Made by a program: the position numbers and the translations under genes. The notes beneath the pieces were generated by a model, which was given only the letters and a program-made list of their open reading frames with translations, was not told where the DNA came from and did not search any database. Of a stretch of DNA of 5,729 nucleotides, positions 1 to 5,722 are shown one piece after another (within the stretch, counting starts at the first letter, position 1; each line of letters starts with the position of its first letter). This DNA comes from an uncultured Asticcacaulis sp. GTDB taxonomy: Bacteria > Pseudomonadota > Alphaproteobacteria > Caulobacterales > Caulobacteraceae. The stretch covers positions 1 through 5,729 of the forward strand of contig CAMLIY010000198.1 of NCBI GenBank assembly GCA_946480125.1, in the 5' to 3' direction.

Positions 1-169
1 GGCAGCGTAGCCTGCAATGTCAGAAGCCAGGTGTATTTTACACCCACTCACCCGCCTTTAGCACCCAATAACACGTTTGGGGAAAAATGCGGCAAAATAA
101 AGGCAATTGCGCCAAGCATTTGTAATAGTCTAATTTTATCAACACATTGCTTACAGCAGCGCACTGACA
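1..169. other. Non-coding or undetermined left edge
   Basis: No gene can be supported in this stretch. A rightward open frame passes through it and into the nuclease gene, but its translation has no recognisable domain and it lies antisense to a clear gene. Two leftward frames are open from about position 50 to the edge, each with a possible GTG start (codons at 49-51 and 45-47) behind a purine-rich stretch. A gene leaving the window to the left is therefore possible, but fewer than 20 codons are visible. The nuclease gene ends at 170, and no hairpin followed by a T-run is seen after it. Confidence 0.5.
30..44. repeat. Short perfect inverted repeat, operator-like
   Basis: GGTGTA and TACACC flank a TTT centre, giving a 6+3+6 palindrome. 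It lies just upstream of possible leftward GTG starts. Its size and symmetry fit a dimeric regulator's site, but 6-bp arms also arise by chance and no regulator is recognised. Confidence 0.25.
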
Positions 170-670
170 TCAACGCGAATGCCGGCGGTAGTTCAGCGGA
201 CTTTCGAACCCGTGGGCCCAGGCCCCAAGGTGGTTTGATTTGGCGTAAGCCTCGTCATTAATGTAGCGCATAGAAAATCGACGATACGCCACAGCCAGTC
301 CCCGGCGAACCATTTCACCGCCCAGATCCAATCCGGCAGATGACTTGCAAACCGCAACTATCCTGCCGTAAGGATCCATGTCCTGCTTTGCGCAGCTAAC
401 GGGCTGGCTATTTATCAGGGCAAGTAAGGCGTTGCGTGCTTCATGGCCGCACGGATAGCGACCACAGGTCTGGTCGCGCTCGAATGCGTCGACACCATAT
501 AGACGAATGTGTCGCCGCCCTATCACGAGTGTATCGCCATCAATCACATAGGCAGATCCTGACACAATGAAAGGCTTTGCCAGTGCTGGCGCGGCCAACA
601 TAGGTAAAGCCAGGCAAAACGTAACCCAATGTGACAATAGGTGCCGTTTTTTGCGATTGCGCCAGTTCAT
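170..670 (-). CDS. Exported thermonuclease-family (SNase-like) nuclease
   Basis: This is a staphylococcal-nuclease-fold protein of 166 residues from the chosen start. Residues 1-31 look like a Sec signal peptide: a basic start (RNRKKRH), a hydrophobic stretch and an ALA cleavage site, so it should act in the periplasm or outside the cell. In the mature part, IDGDT (43-47), R56, D61 and E64 (in VDAFE), and R103 (in DPYGR) match SNase Asp21, Arg35, Asp40, Glu43 and Arg87, so the calcium-dependent phosphodiesterase site appears complete. Four cysteines (69, 74, 93, 108) could form disulphides after export. The frame stays open up to an ATG at 754, but the ATG at 670 puts the signal peptide at the N-terminus and has AAAGGG four bases upstream; the ATG at 694 (GGAG nearby) is the alternative. 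It is divergent from the EamA gene. The substrate (DNA, RNA or both) cannot be told. Confidence 0.92.
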   Translation of the reverse strand: MNWRNRKKRHLLSHWVTFCLALPMLAAPALAKPFIVSGSAYVIDGDTLVIGRRHIRLYGVDAFERDQTCGRYPCGHEARNALLALINSQPVSCAKQDMDPYGRIVAVCKSSAGLDLGGEMVRRGLAVAYRRFSMRYINDEAYAKSNHLGAWAHGFESPLNYRRHSR

Positions 671-674
671 GAAA

Positions 675-680
675 CCCTTT
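675..680 (-). promoter_or_regulatory. Ribosome binding site supporting the nuclease start at 670
   Basis: AAAGGG on the minus strand ends four bases before the ATG. The gap is slightly short, but it is the best match near the candidate starts and agrees with the signal-peptide boundary. Confidence 0.4.
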
Positions 681-737
681 AATTGCCCGGCCATGATCTC
701 CAACTTCGCCAATAATTTCGCCCTTACACACCTCGAT

Positions 738-767
738 ATCATGTCCAGACTCATTTGGGCCTGCCAA
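738..767 (-). promoter_or_regulatory. Candidate sigma-70-type promoter for the nuclease gene
   Basis: On the minus strand TTGGCA (762-767, five of six matches to TTGACA) is followed after 18 bases by CATGAT (738-743, four of six matches to TATAAT). Transcription would begin near 730, about 60 bases before the ATG at 670. That would leave the far-upstream ATG at 754 outside the transcript, in line with the shorter protein. The assignment rests on consensus matching only. Confidence 0.25.
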
Positions 768-817
768 GTCGTGTCTCAAAAGTCCGGGCGCCTGACCTTG
801 CGCAAAAAAGCTTAAAA

Positions 818-839
818 GCGTTAATCGCAATGATAACGC
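818..839. repeat. Inverted repeat in the nuclease/EamA divergent region
   Basis: GCGTTA (818-823) and TAACGC (834-839) form a perfect 6-bp dyad around a 10-bp spacer, centred about 63 bp before the EamA start. Half-sites roughly two helical turns end to end would suit a dimeric regulator at a divergent promoter region. No regulator gene is in the window and the arms are short, so it may be chance. Confidence 0.25.
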
Positions 840-891
840 CTCTACCCTTGTACGGGGCGCCACTCATACCAGAGCGCCAAACAGGCCTCAG

Positions 892-1881
892 ATGTCCGAA
901 CAGCAGCAAAATAAGAATATGCCCCGCAATCAGTGGGTTGTGACCTGGGGCGGTTATATTCTCGCCATGCTGGGTGCCTTTCTGTTCGCAAGCAAAGGCA
1001 TATGGATCAAACTCGCCTATAATTATCACGTTGATGCCTCCGCCTTGATGGCGCTGCGGCTTTCAGTAGCAACGCCCTTCTTTATCCTGTTCGGCTTGAT
1101 CACCTTCGTGAGAGGAAAAATCAAGGGGACATACAACTTACCCCCGATCGATCGACAGCCCGGTCTCTATCTACGCACACTAGCGGTTGGCGCACTGGGT
1201 TACTGGATGGCCAGTTATACTGATTTCGAGAGCCTGACGACCCTGTCACCACAATTCGAACGACTGATCCTGTTTACCTATCCTTTGTTTGTTATCCTGT
1301 TCGGTGCTTTCTTATTCAAACAGCCGATGCGCCTGAAAGCTGTATGGGCTTTTTTGATAAGTTACATTGGCCTGGGTCTGGTCTTCATAACTGACCTGCG
1401 CGCCCAAGGTTCAACCGTCATCAGTGGCGTGTTGTGGTGCACCATATCCTCCATCGCTTTTGCGCTTTACCTTTTGCTGGCCAAGCCGCTCATCAAGCGC
1501 ATGGGCCCCTCCCTGTTTACATCATGGGCAATGAGTGGCGCGGCTTTGGCAACGGGCATTCATTTTTTGCTGGTGCACAAGCTCAGCGATATTCATATGA
1601 CTCCCCCCTTGCTTAGCCTGGTGATAGGCCTGGCTATTGGCGCGACGGTACTCCCGAGTTACCTGACAAATTTCGCGCTCAGTCGCATTTCCTCCCAAGC
1701 GAATGCTATTATCAGCTTTATCAATCCTATTTTCACCCTGATTTTGAGTGGTCTGATCCTGGGCCAGTCTATAGGCCTGGCTGATATAGCCGGCACCTTA
1801 CTGGTCCTCACCGGTGTTGGCCTGTATGTGTGGATCGACCAGCGTGCCGTCCGTCAGGAAGCCACAGCCTCCAAAGGATAG
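892..1881 (+). CDS. EamA/DMT-family ten-helix inner-membrane transporter
   Basis: At 329 residues this is the usual size for a drug/metabolite transporter superfamily protein with two EamA repeats. About ten hydrophobic segments can be picked out, near residues 17-36, 49-73, 93-110, 122-142, 148-167, 175-198, 208-229, 238-260, 272-290 and 295-318. The first repeat carries the typical ERLILFTYPLFV stretch before TM4. The second repeat has the matching ANAIISFINPIFTLILSGLILG region near the penultimate helix. These proteins move small metabolites or drugs, often outward, but the family does not predict the substrate and no neighbour identifies it. The start at 892 has only a weak AGG six bases upstream; an in-frame ATG at 919 would also leave TM1 intact. 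The last 28 bases overlap the 3' end of folK on the other strand, leaving no space for a terminator between them. Confidence 0.93.
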   Translation: MSEQQQNKNMPRNQWVVTWGGYILAMLGAFLFASKGIWIKLAYNYHVDASALMALRLSVATPFFILFGLITFVRGKIKGTYNLPPIDRQPGLYLRTLAVGALGYWMASYTDFESLTTLSPQFERLILFTYPLFVILFGAFLFKQPMRLKAVWAFLISYIGLGLVFITDLRAQGSTVISGVLWCTISSIAFALYLLLAKPLIKRMGPSLFTSWAMSGAALATGIHFLLVHKLSDIHMTPPLLSLVIGLAIGATVLPSYLTNFALSRISSQANAIISFINPIFTLILSGLILGQSIGLADIAGTLLVLTGVGLYVWIDQRAVRQEATASKG

Positions 1882-2384
1882 GCATCCGTGCCGACTGTGC
1901 ACATCTTAAAAAGGGCGGCTGCCGTTTCGTGAAAGACGGGATGGACCCAGTGTGGCGCAACATCTGTCATCGGCCCCATGACAAAAGACCGTTCGGCAGC
2001 GCGCGGGTGCGGCAGCACCAGGCCATTTTTATCATTGAGAACGATATCGCCATAAGCGATCAGATCAAGATCAAGCACACGCGGCGCATTCAGGCGACCA
2101 TCACGTATACGCCCTGCCTCACGCTCAACATCATGTAAAAGTAATAATAGATCCGCAGGCTCCAATTCCGTTTGAACCTGCAACACCGCATTTATATAGG
2201 GCGGTTCATCCGGATCAGGCCAAGCCTTAGAAGACCACAGACGTGAAATATTGTTCACAATCAGTCCCCGTCTCTGCAAGTTCTTGACAACCTCGCCAAA
2301 AGCTTGCGATGCAGTCACCGGACCCGATACCAGGTTGGATCCGTAGGCAATAAAAACTGACACATTTTTATTTACGACCGACAT
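1854..2384 (-). CDS. folK: 2-amino-4-hydroxy-6-hydroxymethyldihydropteridine diphosphokinase (HPPK)
   Basis: FolK transfers pyrophosphate from ATP to 6-hydroxymethyl-7,8-dihydropterin in the cytoplasm, the step before dihydropteroate synthase in folate synthesis. From the ATG at 2384 it has 176 residues (E. coli HPPK has about 158). Visible family motifs are the IAYGSNL strand (12-18), SRLWSSKAW (47-55), PPYINAV (61-67) for pterin binding, and GRIR (91-94) with R102 for ATP. D105 and D107 in LDLDLI correspond to the Mg-binding aspartates of E. coli HPPK. LPHPRAAERSFV (124-135) follows. A second ATG at 2396 and an in-frame TTG at 2432 are possible starts; none has a clear Shine-Dalgarno site, and 2384 is chosen because the family fold begins just after it. 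It is head-to-head with the NYN gene about 32 bp away, and its 3' end overlaps the EamA gene. The sulA-like or folB/folP partners often found with folK are not here. Confidence 0.96.
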   Translation of the reverse strand: MSVVNKNVSVFIAYGSNLVSGPVTASQAFGEVVKNLQRRGLIVNNISRLWSSKAWPDPDEPPYINAVLQVQTELEPADLLLLLHDVEREAGRIRDGRLNAPRVLDLDLIAYGDIVLNDKNGLVLPHPRAAERSFVMGPMTDVAPHWVHPVFHETAAALFKMCTVGTDAYPLEAVAS

Positions 2385-2416
2385 TTCACTGCACATTTTC
2401 AGGATTGCATTTAGGC
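2385..2416. promoter_or_regulatory. Very short divergent intergenic gap, folK/NYN
   Basis: Only about 32 bp separate the two starts, too little for two complete non-overlapping promoters. At least one promoter must lie inside the opposite gene's 5' coding sequence, or a transcript is leaderless. No -35/-10 pair convinced me on either strand. AGGA (2401-2404) is the only ribosome-site-like element for the rightward gene, 12 bases before its ATG. Confidence 0.45.
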
Positions 2417-3007
2417 ATGAGCTTTTATCCAACTGATCGTATCGCGCTTTTTATTGACGGCGCCAACCTGTATTCGGCGGCCAAGGCACTCAATTTTGAC
2501 ATAGATTATCGCAAACTACTGGATGAATTTCGCAAACGCGGCATTCTTATACGCGCCTATTATTACACGGCTCTGGTAGAGGGAGACGATTACTCACCTA
2601 TCCGTCCTCTGGTCGATTGGCTCGATTATAACGGCTTTTCGCTTATAACCAAGTCAGCCAGGGAATATACAGACAGTCAGGGCCGCAAACGCTGGCGCGG
2701 CGACATGGATATTGAAATCGCCTGTGACATGATGGAAATGGCTGAACATGCCGATCATCTTGTCCTGTTTTCTGGAGACGGTGATTTCCGCCGCCTGCTC
2801 GAATCTGTACAGCGCAAAGGTGCCCGCGTCACAGTGGTTTCAACCGTCAAGTCTTCTCCGCCCATGACATCTGACGAACTGCGTCGCCAGGCTGATACCT
2901 TTGTCGATCTCGCCGATCTGGCCTCGGTCGTAGGTCGCCCGCGCTCCGCACACAACACGCCACCAAAATTTCTTGGTGCAGAGGATGATGAGGACGAGAC
3001 CGTCTGA
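2417..3007 (+). CDS. NYN-domain (LabA/DUF88-like) putative ribonuclease
   Basis: This 196-residue protein is almost entirely a NYN domain, a PIN-like fold with a metal-binding aspartate cluster generally thought to cut RNA. The acidic positions expected of the site are present: D14 and N17 in LFIDGANLY, D96 and D98 in RGDMDIEIACDMM, and D121 and D123 in LFSGDGDF. The fold ends near residue 172 and is followed by a low-complexity tail with a run of acidic residues (about 187-194) that looks disordered. The start is taken at ATG 2417, giving MSFYPTDRIALFIDG; a TTG at 2405 would add four residues but would leave the AGGA at 2401-2404 no spacing. Its targets are unknown. It is cytoplasmic, with no signal or membrane segment. 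It lies near smpB and dapA, as I recall such genes doing in other alphaproteobacteria, although here it faces smpB. Confidence 0.93.
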   Translation: MSFYPTDRIALFIDGANLYSAAKALNFDIDYRKLLDEFRKRGILIRAYYYTALVEGDDYSPIRPLVDWLDYNGFSLITKSAREYTDSQGRKRWRGDMDIEIACDMMEMAEHADHLVLFSGDGDFRRLLESVQRKGARVTVVSTVKSSPPMTSDELRRQADTFVDLADLASVVGRPRSAHNTPPKFLGAEDDEDETV

Positions 3008-3010
3008 TCC

Positions 3011-3035
3011 TTCCGGTTTGATTTTTTATCCGGAA
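3011..3035. repeat. Inverted repeat between NYN and VOC genes; not a typical terminator
   Basis: TTCCGG (3011-3016) and CCGGAA (3030-3035) can pair around a 13-base T-rich loop, starting four bases after the NYN stop codon. The T-run is in the loop, not after the stem, so it does not look like an intrinsic terminator in either direction. It might stabilise or process the NYN 3' end, or weakly attenuate read-through into the next genes. Confidence 0.35.
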
Positions 3036-3076
3036 TGAGACCATCCTGACGCGGTATCATTTGCGGAGTCGCCTTT

Positions 3077-3505
3077 ATGCTCGGCCTCAACCTGACCAAA
3101 TCCATCCCAGCCGGCCCCCGCCCCTTGCGTGATGCCACGCCGATGGGCTTTCTTGCCGTCAGCGATTTCGATCAGGCGCGCGCCTTTTACGAGGGTGTTC
3201 TCGGGCTGACGTTTTTCAGCCAGGACGAATATGCTCTGGTACTGCGATCCGGATCAACGCTGATACGCCTGACAAAACCGCCGCAACTCTATGTCGCCCC
3301 CTATACGGTCTTCGGCTTCCAGGTCAATCATATCGACGACAAGGTATTTGCGTTGACCGCGCTGGAAGTCAAATTCGAGTTATATGAAGCGCTCGGCGCG
3401 GCACAAACCCCGCACGGCGTCTGGACGGCGCCGGGTGGTGACAAGGTGGCGTGGTTCAAGGACCCTGACGGTAATTTGCTGTCGATTTCGGAGCATAAGA
3501 CTTAG
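3077..3505 (+). CDS. VOC-superfamily (glyoxalase/bleomycin-resistance fold) protein, apparently without metal ligands
   Basis: This 142-residue protein has the paired beta-alpha-beta-beta-beta layout of the vicinal oxygen chelate fold. The first module covers about 22-67, with SDFDQARAFYEGVLGL (29-44); the second covers about 76-139, ending in WFKDPDGNLLSIS (126-138). The four positions that usually hold metal ligands appear to carry M23, R64, V78 and S136 instead of His, Glu, His and Glu. This is a by-eye alignment, but it argues against a glyoxalase I or dioxygenase reaction and for a binding or resistance-type role, or a different active site. The ATG at 3077 has GGAG (3065-3068) eight bases upstream, the clearest ribosome site in the window, despite about 20 residues preceding the fold. 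The SDR gene begins one base after its stop codon, so the two are probably made together. The ligand is unknown. Confidence 0.88.
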   Translation: MLGLNLTKSIPAGPRPLRDATPMGFLAVSDFDQARAFYEGVLGLTFFSQDEYALVLRSGSTLIRLTKPPQLYVAPYTVFGFQVNHIDDKVFALTALEVKFELYEALGAAQTPHGVWTAPGGDKVAWFKDPDGNLLSISEHKT

Positions 3506-3506
3506 C

Positions 3507-4286
3507 ATGGATTTGGGACTCAATGGACGCTACGCTATTGTTTGTGCCTCAAGCGCCGGGCTAGGCAAGGCCTGTGCCATGGAACTGGCCCGCGCTGGCT
3601 GCACAGTCGTAATTAATGGCCGCGACGACGCCAAGCTGGAAGCCACCGCCGCGGAAATACAAGCCAGGACGGGCGCAACTATTATTCCGATCGTTGGTGA
3701 TGTTAGCCATTCGGAAACACAGGAGGCTTTGATAAACGCCTTGCCGCAGGTCGATATTCTGGTCAATAATAACGGCGGCCCGCCCTTCCGTGATTTTCGC
3801 GAAGTGGATCGTGCCGCTATGCTGGAAGGCGTGACCGGCAATATGGTGACGCCGATCGAACTGGTGCAGCGGATCATCGACGGCATGGTCGAGCGACGCT
3901 TTGGCCGTATCGTCAATATCACCTCCGGCTCAGTGAAAATGCCTTTGTCTGGACTTGATCTCTCCAGCGGCGCGCGTCTCGGCTTGACCGGATTTCTGGC
4001 TGGCGTGGCGCGTTCGGTGGCCCACGCCAATGTCACGATCAATTTCCTGCTGCCGGGCTCATTCGATACCGACCGGCAGATCAGCAGCCTGACGCGCAGG
4101 GCCGAACAACAAGGTGCCGACATAGCGACAGTGAAAGCGCAAAGCGAAGCCGGCATACCAGCCAAGCGCTTCGGCGAGCCCTCCGAATTTGGCGCCGCCT
4201 GCGCATTTCTGTGCTCGGCGCAAGCCGGATTTATTACCGGCCAAAGCCTGCTGATCGACGGCGGCGCCTTTCCAGGCGTGCTTTAA
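3507..4286 (+). CDS. Atypical short-chain dehydrogenase/reductase lacking the YxxxK motif
   Basis: At 259 residues it has the length and Rossmann fold of classical SDRs. The cofactor loop is CASSAGLG (13-20), where the first Gly of TGxxxGxG is Ala. NGR (37-39) at the end of strand 2 suggests NADP(H). D65, then NNNGGPP (87-93) in place of NNAG, N112, S140 in [16 protein letters not shown] (181-190) and a C-terminal IDGG follow in the normal order. Aligned without gaps to FabG from VNI to GF, the catalytic Tyr is S153 and the Lys is R157. This fits the conserved group of beta-ketoacyl-ACP-reductase-like SDRs with imperfect catalytic tetrads (cd05344, from memory). Ordinary SDR chemistry is therefore doubtful. 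The ATG at 3507 starts one base after the VOC stop (TAGCATG); further upstream in-frame sequence does not look like SDR. The stop codon overlaps that of smpB. Confidence 0.92.
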   Translation: MDLGLNGRYAIVCASSAGLGKACAMELARAGCTVVINGRDDAKLEATAAEIQARTGATIIPIVGDVSHSETQEALINALPQVDILVNNNGGPPFRDFREVDRAAMLEGVTGNMVTPIELVQRIIDGMVERRFGRIVNITSGSVKMPLSGLDLSSGARLGLTGFLAGVARSVAHANVTINFLLPGSFDTDRQISSLTRRAEQQGADIATVKAQSEAGIPAKRFGEPSEFGAACAFLCSAQAGFITGQSLLIDGGAFPGVL

Positions 4287-4753
4287 CCCTTATCCCGCAT
4301 CAGACGGGCTTTATCGCGCGCCCAGTCACGATCGGCGCTGGCTTCGCGCTTGTCATGCAACTTCTTGCCCTTGGCCAGGGCGATTTCCAGCTTCACCAGC
4401 CCCTTGTCATTGAAAAACAGCTTGGTCGGGATGATAGTCATGCCTTCGCGCTGGATCGCCACCATGAAGCGGCTGATTTCCTTGCGGTGCAGCAGCAGCT
4501 TACGCGGCCGGCGTGGCTCATGGTTGAAGCGGTTGGCGTGACCGTAAATGGGAATATCGGCATTGATCAGGCACAGTTCGTCGCCATTTTCGATACTGAC
4601 ATAGGATTCGGCAATATTAGCCCGTCCCTGACGCAGGGCTTTGACCTCGGTGCCGGTCAGAGCGATCCCTGCCTCGGTATTCTGTTCGAGAAAATAGTCG
4701 AACTTCGCCCGGCGGTTATCGGCGATCACCTTATAGGTGCTGATAACATCCAT
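4283..4753 (-). CDS. smpB: SsrA (tmRNA)-binding protein SmpB
   Basis: SmpB binds tmRNA and brings it to ribosomes stalled on messages without a stop codon, allowing tagging and release of the unfinished protein. The 156-residue length is normal (about 160 in E. coli). Hallmarks in order are NRRAKFDYF (13-21), the highly conserved [20 protein letters not shown] (32-51), and [12 protein letters not shown] (63-74) followed by [17 protein letters not shown]. Then come the [25 protein letters not shown] region and a basic C-terminal tail containing [15 protein letters not shown], which in the family folds into the mRNA channel. The ATG overlaps the dapA stop codon by one base (TGATG), so translation is probably coupled; no strong separate ribosome site is seen. 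Its stop codon and that of the convergent SDR gene share TTAA at 4283-4286. The tmRNA gene itself is not in the window. Confidence 0.98.
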   Translation of the reverse strand: MDVISTYKVIADNRRAKFDYFLEQNTEAGIALTGTEVKALRQGRANIAESYVSIENGDELCLINADIPIYGHANRFNHEPRRPRKLLLHRKEISRFMVAIQREGMTIIPTKLFFNDKGLVKLEIALAKGKKLHDKREASADRDWARDKARLMRDKG

Positions 4754-5661
4754 CAGGCTGGTTCCGTTTCAAGCCCCGCCAACACCATCGCCTGATCTAC
4801 CAATGGCCGCACCCCTTGCGAACAGGCGACGATTGGCAGGCGGACCTCATCGGTGCAGATACCGAGGCGGCTCATGGCGTATTTGGTCGGGGACGGCGAC
4901 GAGTCGGCGAACAGCACCTTGTGCAGGGTGATCAGCTTGTCCTGCCACTGGCGGGCGGTGTCGAAGGCGCCCTGAGCGGCCGCATCATACATGGCCACGA
5001 CCTGCGCCGGCGCAACGTTTGATGTCACCGAGATCACGCCATGGCCACCATGCGCCAGATAACCCAGCAGGGTGGGATCATCACCGGAGATATAGGCGAA
5101 ACTTTCCTCAATCATCAGGCGCTGCTGACTGATGCGTTCGAGATCGCCGGTCGCATCCTTGATGCCGACGATATTCGGCAGCCTCGCCAGTCGGGCTATG
5201 GTCTCATTGCTCATATCGACGACAGTGCGGCCCGGCACATTATAGAGCAGAACCGGAATCTGAACATTATCATTCAAAGCTTTGAAATGCTGATAGATAC
5301 CTTCCTGCGACGGCTTGTTATAGTAGGGCGCAACCACCAGCACGGCATCGGCGCCGACGACTTTGGCATGTTGCGCCAGTTCAAGGGTTTCCGCCGTATT
5401 ATTTGAGCCAGCGCCGGCAATCACCTTGATACGCCCTGCCACCTTGCGTACGCAGGTTTCCACGACTTTGCGGTGCTCTTCCATTGAAAGGGTCGAGGTT
5501 TCGCCCGTTGTGCCGACCGGCACGACGCCATGCACCCCCGCCGCGATCTGAAGGTCTATCAGTTTTTCGAATGCCGCATAATCGACCTCGCCATTCCTGA
5601 AAGGAGTCACCAGCGCGGTAATAACACCCCTGAACAGGGGCTGGGCAGATGTATCAGTCAT
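4753..5661 (-). CDS. dapA: 4-hydroxy-tetrahydrodipicolinate synthase
   Basis: DapA condenses pyruvate with aspartate-4-semialdehyde, the first committed step towards diaminopimelate (peptidoglycan) and lysine. The 302-residue protein is a full-length TIM barrel (E. coli DapA 292). The pyruvate-binding GTTGET lies at 50-55 (T51/T52), and PYYNKP at 112-117 holds Y114 of the catalytic triad. Y140 and R145 lie in YNVPGRT, and the Schiff-base lysine is K168 in [23 protein letters not shown] and [11 protein letters not shown] complete the active-site wall. The ATG at 5661 gives the usual N-terminus ahead of [10 protein letters not shown] and has a purine-rich GAGAG about eight bases upstream. smpB follows with a one-base overlap, so this is the first gene of a leftward dapA-smpB operon as far as the window shows; only 68 bp upstream are visible. 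Confidence 0.98.
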   Translation of the reverse strand: MTDTSAQPLFRGVITALVTPFRNGEVDYAAFEKLIDLQIAAGVHGVVPVGTTGETSTLSMEEHRKVVETCVRKVAGRIKVIAGAGSNNTAETLELAQHAKVVGADAVLVVAPYYNKPSQEGIYQHFKALNDNVQIPVLLYNVPGRTVVDMSNETIARLARLPNIVGIKDATGDLERISQQRLMIEESFAYISGDDPTLLGYLAHGGHGVISVTSNVAPAQVVAMYDAAAQGAFDTARQWQDKLITLHKVLFADSSPSPTKYAMSRLGICTDEVRLPIVACSQGVRPLVDQAMVLAGLETEPA

Positions 5662-5696
5662 TCGTCTACTCTCATCTCACCGCAAACACGGAAAGT

Positions 5697-5722
5697 TGTG
5701 GCTTTTCGGCCATCTGTGGCTT
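5697..5722. repeat. Paired direct repeats upstream of dapA
   Basis: TGTGGCTT occurs at 5697-5704 and 5715-5722, 18 bp start to start, 36 to 61 bp before the dapA start (AAGCCACA on the dapA strand). The position would suit a regulator or promoter region, but the spacing is not a whole number of helical turns, no known site is recognised and the window ends seven bases later. The 68-bp dapA leader holds no clear -35/-10 pair and no visible lysine-riboswitch-sized structure. Confidence 0.25.

Noticed and set aside
103..110. GCAATTGC palindrome downstream of the nuclease gene
   Set aside because: An 8-bp self-complementary word is expected by chance and it has no loop or T-tract to act as a terminator.
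31..261. Rightward open frame of 76 codons at the left edge
   Set aside because: It begins with GTG without a ribosome site, has no recognisable domain or structure, and its 3' half is antisense to the clearly coding nuclease gene.
671..754. N-terminal extension of the nuclease to an ATG at 754
   Set aside because: It would bury the signal peptide 28 residues inside the protein. The candidate promoter places the transcript start below 754, and a better start with AAAGGG exists at 670.
798..837. Promoter for the EamA gene (TTGCGC with TTAATC, or GATAAC)
   Set aside because: The -10 matches are poor or lack a partner -35 at proper spacing, so it was not listed as a feature.
3011..3035. Intrinsic terminator after the NYN gene
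   Set aside because: The 6-bp stem has a 13-base loop and the T-run is inside the loop, with no T-tract after the stem on either strand.
3384..3506. Upstream in-frame extension of the SDR gene
   Set aside because: It lies entirely within the VOC gene, is rich in Arg with no SDR-like sequence, and the ATG at 3507 gives the normal SDR N-terminus.
3530..4165. Leftward open frame of about 211 codons antisense to the SDR gene
   Set aside because: Its composition is that of a reversed GC-rich coding frame and no domain is visible; the SDR on the other strand is unmistakable.
4211..4795. Rightward open frame of about 194 codons over smpB
   Set aside because: It is antisense to smpB, which is certain, and its translation resembles no family I know.
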